From the NCBI GenBank assembly GCA_013298325.1, contig JAAFHJ010000193.1, forward strand, positions 1 to 8,335: a DNA stretch of 8,335 bases, in the 5' to 3' direction. Shown here piece by piece: positions 6,463-8,335 of the stretch. How positions within the stretch are numbered: the first letter of the stretch is position 1; each line of letters opens with the position of its first letter. A program made the position numbers and the translations under genes. This stretch comes from Myxococcales bacterium (GTDB lineage Bacteria; Myxococcota_A; Polyangia; Polyangiales; Polyangiaceae). The notes beneath the pieces are model-generated. The model saw only the letters and a program-made list of their open reading frames with translations, was not told where the DNA came from and searched no databases.

Positions 6463-7434
6463 ATGCCGGCAATCCCTCGCACCTCTTTCGTGCTGGTTGC
6501 CGGTTTTTTGCTGTTTGCCTGTGAAGATACCGGGGGCCTGTCGGCGGTCCCTCAAACGCTCGATCCCGTGCACGTCACCGGAACGAACCTCGTCGACGGC
6601 GAACTCCGGGAGCCTGAGCTTCGCGTCCGCTTCGATCGGCCGCTGTTGCCGATCAGCGTGCTCCGGCAGTCTTTGGTCGTCGTCACGAACGACAATCGGA
6701 GCGTCGAGCCGCCGGTCGTCCGCTACGACCCGGTGCTGCGCGAGATCGCGGTCGCGAGCCCGTTTCCTCCAGGAAAAGAATGGCTTACCGAGGGGGGCTA
6801 CTACCGGCTCGTACTGGGCGTCCCCGAGCAGGGGGCGACGGTCGGCGGGGTTCGCGCCGTTGATGGAGGGACGCTTGCGCGCAACGCGACGCGGACCTTC
6901 GGCTTTGTCGTCCGGACAGCACCGACGCCCACGACGGCGACCGACTACTGCCGCGACGTGCAGCCGTGGCTCACCGCGCGCTGCGGAAGCTGCCACGGGG
7001 CGAGCGACGGCGTACTCGGGCTCGACGTCACGAGCCCAACAGGCCTCCAGCGGACGGCGATCGGCGTCGTCGCCCGGCAGACGGCGAAGGGTCCTACGGT
7101 CGGCGGGACGGAGCCGAGCGCCCTGGTGCTTGCCCAAGATCTTCCACGCATTGCCCCGGGCGATCCGTCGCGCAGCTACCTGATTTACAAGGCTTTTCTC
7201 GGTGAGCAGCCGCGCTCCGCTTCGGTGTCGGTCGGGTGCCCCGCGACGCCTTTTTCGGAGGCGGAACGAGGGGAGCCGCTCGCAGACGGCGACCGAAGCG
7301 CCCTCGCCGATCACATCCCCGGCGGGGCGATGCCGCCCACCGGCCCTGGCGCTACGCGGGACGAACTCCTCCACCTTAGCCGCTGGATCGCGGCGGGGGC
7401 GGTACTCCCGTCATCGTGCGCCACCTGCAGGTAG
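6463..7434 (+). CDS. putative lipoprotein with Ig-like domain and monohaem cytochrome c domain
   Basis: The product is 323 residues. The N-terminus MPAIPRTSFVLVAGFLLFAC ends in a lipobox-like LFAC (17-20; Phe at -2 is unusual), so C20 is the probable lipid-anchored residue. Residues about 33-150 (from LDPVHVTGTNLVDGELREPE to RTFGFVVRTAP) resemble a bacterial Ig-like domain of the SbsA/Big_5 kind. Residues about 160-315 are a cytochrome-c-like domain. It has one haem motif, CGSCH (174-178), preceded by YCRDVQPWLTAR, then GDPSRSYLIYK (233-243) and GGAMPP (287-292), whose M290 is a candidate axial ligand. Extra cysteines occur at 163 and 259, and in a terminal CATCR (319-323). GAAGAG five bases before the ATG is a modest ribosome-binding site. 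It is probably anchored in the outer membrane and could exchange electrons with the 13-haem cytochrome or an outside partner. The link is by gene order only. Confidence 0.85.
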   Translation: MPAIPRTSFVLVAGFLLFACEDTGGLSAVPQTLDPVHVTGTNLVDGELREPELRVRFDRPLLPISVLRQSLVVVTNDNRSVEPPVVRYDPVLREIAVASPFPPGKEWLTEGGYYRLVLGVPEQGATVGGVRAVDGGTLARNATRTFGFVVRTAPTPTTATDYCRDVQPWLTARCGSCHGASDGVLGLDVTSPTGLQRTAIGVVARQTAKGPTVGGTEPSALVLAQDLPRIAPGDPSRSYLIYKAFLGEQPRSASVSVGCPATPFSEAERGEPLADGDRSALADHIPGGAMPPTGPGATRDELLHLSRWIAAGAVLPSSCATCR

Positions 7435-7452
7435 CTTCGTTTTCCGAGATGT

Positions 7453-7998
7453 TCAGTGGCTATAAGCGCTTCGCAACAGTGCGAACACCACGACGCCGGT
7501 CACCGAGACGTATAGCCAGATCGGGAAAAGGAACTTCGTAATCTTTCGGTGAACGGTGAAGTTCTTCTGGAAAGCGTAGTAAAAGGCCGCGAGCGCCAGC
7601 GGAACGACCGGGATCGAAAGAACCACGTGGCTCGCAAGAAGAAGCAAATACGCAAGCTTCGCGCCGCCAGCACCCGGGTACTTCGTATCGCCGTGGACGT
7701 AGTGGTAGGCGAGGTAACCGACGAGGAAGAACGTCGAGGAGGCGAAGGCGCCGAGCATGAGCGCCTGATGTTGCGCCTGCTTTTTCTGTTTGATGGCGAG
7801 CACGCCGAGAACAAGCAGAACCGCCGCGAGCCCGTTAAAGCTGGCATTGATTGCCGGCATGAACGCGAGCGAAGTAGCGTCATTGTGCCCCTGGCGAAGC
7901 AGGAGCAGGTAGGCCAGCAAGGAAAGAGCGGCGACAGAGACGACGCCGTTGATGATCCAGAAGGGGCGATCGTTCTTTTCGGGGGCGGCGACGTCCAT
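7453..7998 (-). CDS. DUF420 (YozB/CtaM-type) integral membrane protein
   Basis: This 181-residue protein has five hydrophobic helices (about 14-34, 46-68, 80-100, 114-140, 157-176). It carries the recognisable DUF420 signature: N-A-S-F-N-G-L-A-A-V (51-60), H77 before the 'MLGAFASSTFFLVGYLAYHY' helix with H99, a G-D-T-K-Y-P-G-A-G-G loop, H124, H150-R, and FPIWLYVSVTGVVVF (158-172). The spaced histidines sit in or near the membrane and could bind metal or haem. Family members in Firmicutes (YozB/CtaM) are needed for maturation or activity of haem-A cytochrome oxidases, and DUF420 genes often neighbour haem-copper oxidase genes. The ATG at 7998 is supported by AGGA nine bases upstream on the minus strand. 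The open frame extends upstream but is non-family sequence. It converges on the monohaem lipoprotein gene with 18 bases between stops, so it is not in that transcript. Confidence 0.92.
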   Translation of the reverse strand: MDVAAPEKNDRPFWIINGVVSVAALSLLAYLLLLRQGHNDATSLAFMPAINASFNGLAAVLLVLGVLAIKQKKQAQHQALMLGAFASSTFFLVGYLAYHYVHGDTKYPGAGGAKLAYLLLLASHVVLSIPVVPLALAAFYYAFQKNFTVHRKITKFLFPIWLYVSVTGVVVFALLRSAYSH

Positions 7999-8121
7999 GG
8001 CGCCGCGTCCTAGTGCACTCGACGACGATCGGCGAGGGGCACGAACGGAAGAAGGCCCCTGGGGAAGGACCCCGTCAAATCGGATCCCCCGTTGCCCCCG
8101 AAGAGCTGCGAGACTCCCAGC

Positions 8122-8335
8122 ATGACCTTGCACGTCTGCGGCGCTTGCCGGCGCCATCATCGGGACGAGGGGGATGGCAGCTGCCCCTTCTGCACGGCCC
8201 AGCGGCCCGGCCTCCGCAACGCGTGGGCACCGCTTGCAGCGGCGATCGCGCTCGCCGGCTGCCATCAGGAGGACGACGGGCGGCGCGCGGTCGCGGTCTA
8301 CGGCGGGCCGACGCCACCGCCCGCACTCACCGCCG
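8122..8335 (+). CDS. zinc-ribbon / lipobox protein, 5' part (3' truncated)
   Basis: ATG 8122 opens a frame that runs off the window, giving 71 visible residues. Residues 6-24 contain CGAC followed by CPFC (C6, C9, C21, C24), a CXXC-X11-CXXC zinc ribbon. A short hydrophobic stretch (APLAAAIALAG, 36-46) then ends in LAGC (44-47), an apparent lipobox. After that comes a charged HQEDDGRR turn and a proline-rich AVAVYGGPTPPPA segment. I recall this layout from other myxobacterial proteins of unknown function, but cannot verify it here. A cytosolic-looking zinc ribbon ahead of a lipobox is odd. Either the ribbon is part of an unusually long signal region, or the hydrophobic stretch is a membrane anchor. 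The gene is divergent from the DUF420 gene, with 123 bases between starts. No strong ribosome-binding site is seen. Confidence 0.72.
   Translation, partial: MTLHVCGACRRHHRDEGDGSCPFCTAQRPGLRNAWAPLAAAIALAGCHQEDDGRRAVAVYGGPTPPPALTA

Noticed and set aside
7549..8013. Plus-strand open frame opposite the DUF420 gene
   Set aside because: It is Arg/Glu/Lys-rich shadow sequence. The minus strand carries a complete DUF420 signature.

Overview
This window is GC-rich, coding-dense DNA. It most likely comes from a Gram-negative myxobacterium (Myxococcota, probably Polyangia). This is inferred from gene style: a PEGA-like protein ending in two membrane helices, lipoproteins with Asp/Gly-rich linkers, a multihaem c-type cytochrome beside an outer-membrane barrel, and a zinc-ribbon/lipobox protein. 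No rRNA, tRNA, CRISPR array, transposase or integrase was seen.

Left part (1-2926): the 3' end of a PEGA-like membrane protein (to 625), then an unrecognised secreted protein or lipoprotein (673-2085) whose base composition is visibly lower in GC than its neighbours. A second, cysteine-rich lipoprotein lies on the opposite strand (2926 down to 2090). The last two genes converge with only four bases between their stop codons.

Central part (2993-7434): a probable co-directional unit that is the centre of interest. It encodes a cysteine-free outer-membrane beta-barrel (2993-4645), a 13-haem c-type cytochrome (4642-6018, overlapping the barrel gene by ATGA), an 84-residue probably cytoplasmic protein (6144-6398), and a putative lipoprotein with an Ig-like domain and a single-haem cytochrome domain (6463-7434). 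Barrel plus multihaem cytochrome plus haem lipoprotein is the gene logic of a porin-cytochrome conduit that carries electrons across the outer membrane. The sequence supports this as a hypothesis only. The barrel lacks the N-terminal CXXC described for MtrB, and the haem count differs from MtrA.

Right part (7453-8335): a five-helix DUF420 membrane protein (YozB/CtaM type, linked to haem-copper oxidase maturation) on the minus strand, converging on the haem lipoprotein. A plus-strand gene starts at 8122 and runs off the window. It encodes an N-terminal zinc ribbon followed by a lipobox and a proline-rich segment.

A DNA-level pattern is superimposed on the barrel and cytochrome genes. A 13-bp near-palindromic word, NTGCA-N3-TGCAN, occurs in five exact and three close copies between 3764 and 5558, and I found it nowhere else in the window. 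Three of the copies form a tandem array that creates QDAS repeats in the cytochrome's linker.
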